From assembly GCA_964517075.1 (NCBI GenBank), contig CAZFAT010000299.1, positions 1 to 12,567 on the forward strand: a stretch of 12,567 nucleotides of DNA, written 5' to 3'. Of the stretch, positions 12,454-12,567 are shown piece after piece (position 1 is the first letter of the stretch; each line of letters opens with the position of its first letter). Made by a program: the position numbers and the translations under genes. The notes below the pieces were generated by a model. The model did no database searches. It had not been told where the DNA came from and worked only from the letters and a program-made list of their open reading frames with translations. Source of the DNA: CAZFAT01 sp964517075 (lineage in GTDB: Bacteria > Acidobacteriota > Vicinamibacteria > Vicinamibacterales > SCN-69-37).

Positions 12454-12567
12454 GCACTATGGGGACCACGACGCCTGGCTGGCGGCGCAGGATCTCGCTC
12501 GATCCCTCTCACCGCATGCCAGAAGGACGTCCTCGCGGTCCTCGCCGCCAACCGCTCCGAGGAGAGC
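12454..12567 (+). CDS. Possible N-terminus of an AbiEii-like nucleotidyltransferase (cut by window edge)
   Basis: An open frame runs off the right edge. From about 12502 it reads I-P-L-T-A-C-Q-K-D-V-L-A-V-L-A-A-N-R-S-E-E-S. This resembles the first helix of AbiEii/AbiGii-type nucleotidyltransferase proteins, which often begin with L-T-x-x-Q-x-x-V-L-x-x-L and are followed by an A-G-G-T/A strand that would lie beyond the window. There is no ATG, GTG or TTG in this frame after the stop at 12451-12453, so either an unusual start is used or the 5' end is damaged. Too little is visible for a firm call. Confidence 0.28.

Noticed and set aside
11973..12551. Long minus-strand N-terminal extension of HepT giving a 334-residue protein
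   Set aside because: The extension is an Arg-rich shadow of mntA in another frame. HepT homology starts at the ATG 11972, which has the ATGA overlap with mntA.

Overview
The window looks like high-GC chromosomal DNA from an Acidobacteriota member, most likely a Vicinamibacteria-like lineage. This is inferred from the GC-rich coding bias and from the paired secreted proteins of the 'VWFA-related Acidobacterial' type, not from a phylogenetic marker.

Layout. (1) 1-1854, minus strand: the head of an F0F1-ATP synthase membrane-sector operon in the order atpZ-like, atpI-like, atpB (subunit a), atpE (subunit c, cut by the window edge). (2) 2008-5478, plus strand: a tight three-gene operon divergent from the atp genes. 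It has a secreted VWA-like protein that lost its metal-binding motif, a second VWA protein with an intact motif, and a two-domain SUMT/uroporphyrinogen-III synthase fusion. The gene contacts are a 4-nt overlap and a 4-nt gap. (3) About 5479-10820: an accessory block. It holds an IS91-like transposase with an abnormal N-terminus, a C-terminal scrap of an unrecognised gene (7291-7440), and an isolated low-GC gene (7587-9329) for a DUF4874/DUF4832 lipoprotein that contrasts sharply with its surroundings. Next come a complete RHH antitoxin/MazF pair and, facing it, a second MazF-type toxin whose antitoxin is beheaded. (4) About 10820-11401: the C-terminal third of an EttA-type ABC-F protein, cut inside its Walker A motif at the same point where the antitoxin is cut. 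(5) 11403-11442: an 8-bp tandem array. (6) 11547-12397, minus strand: a complete MntA/HepT-type module with all recognised motifs. (7) At the right edge, a possible start of an AbiEii-like nucleotidyltransferase gene.

How the parts fit. Regions 1 and 2 are ordinary housekeeping or lineage-typical genes. Everything to the right of 5479 shows repeated turnover: a transposase, gene scraps, a foreign gene, two or three toxin-antitoxin modules, and a junction where two unrelated genes are truncated head to head. I did not find a clearly new multi-gene system. The observations most worth a second look are the reciprocal truncation junction near 10812-10822, the foreign lipoprotein island, the TAnnnT-AGCGGN-start arrangement at two unrelated genes (predicted leaderless mRNAs), and the Na+-type ligand set in the c subunit. 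I found no tRNA, rRNA or CRISPR array. GC comparisons are by eye.
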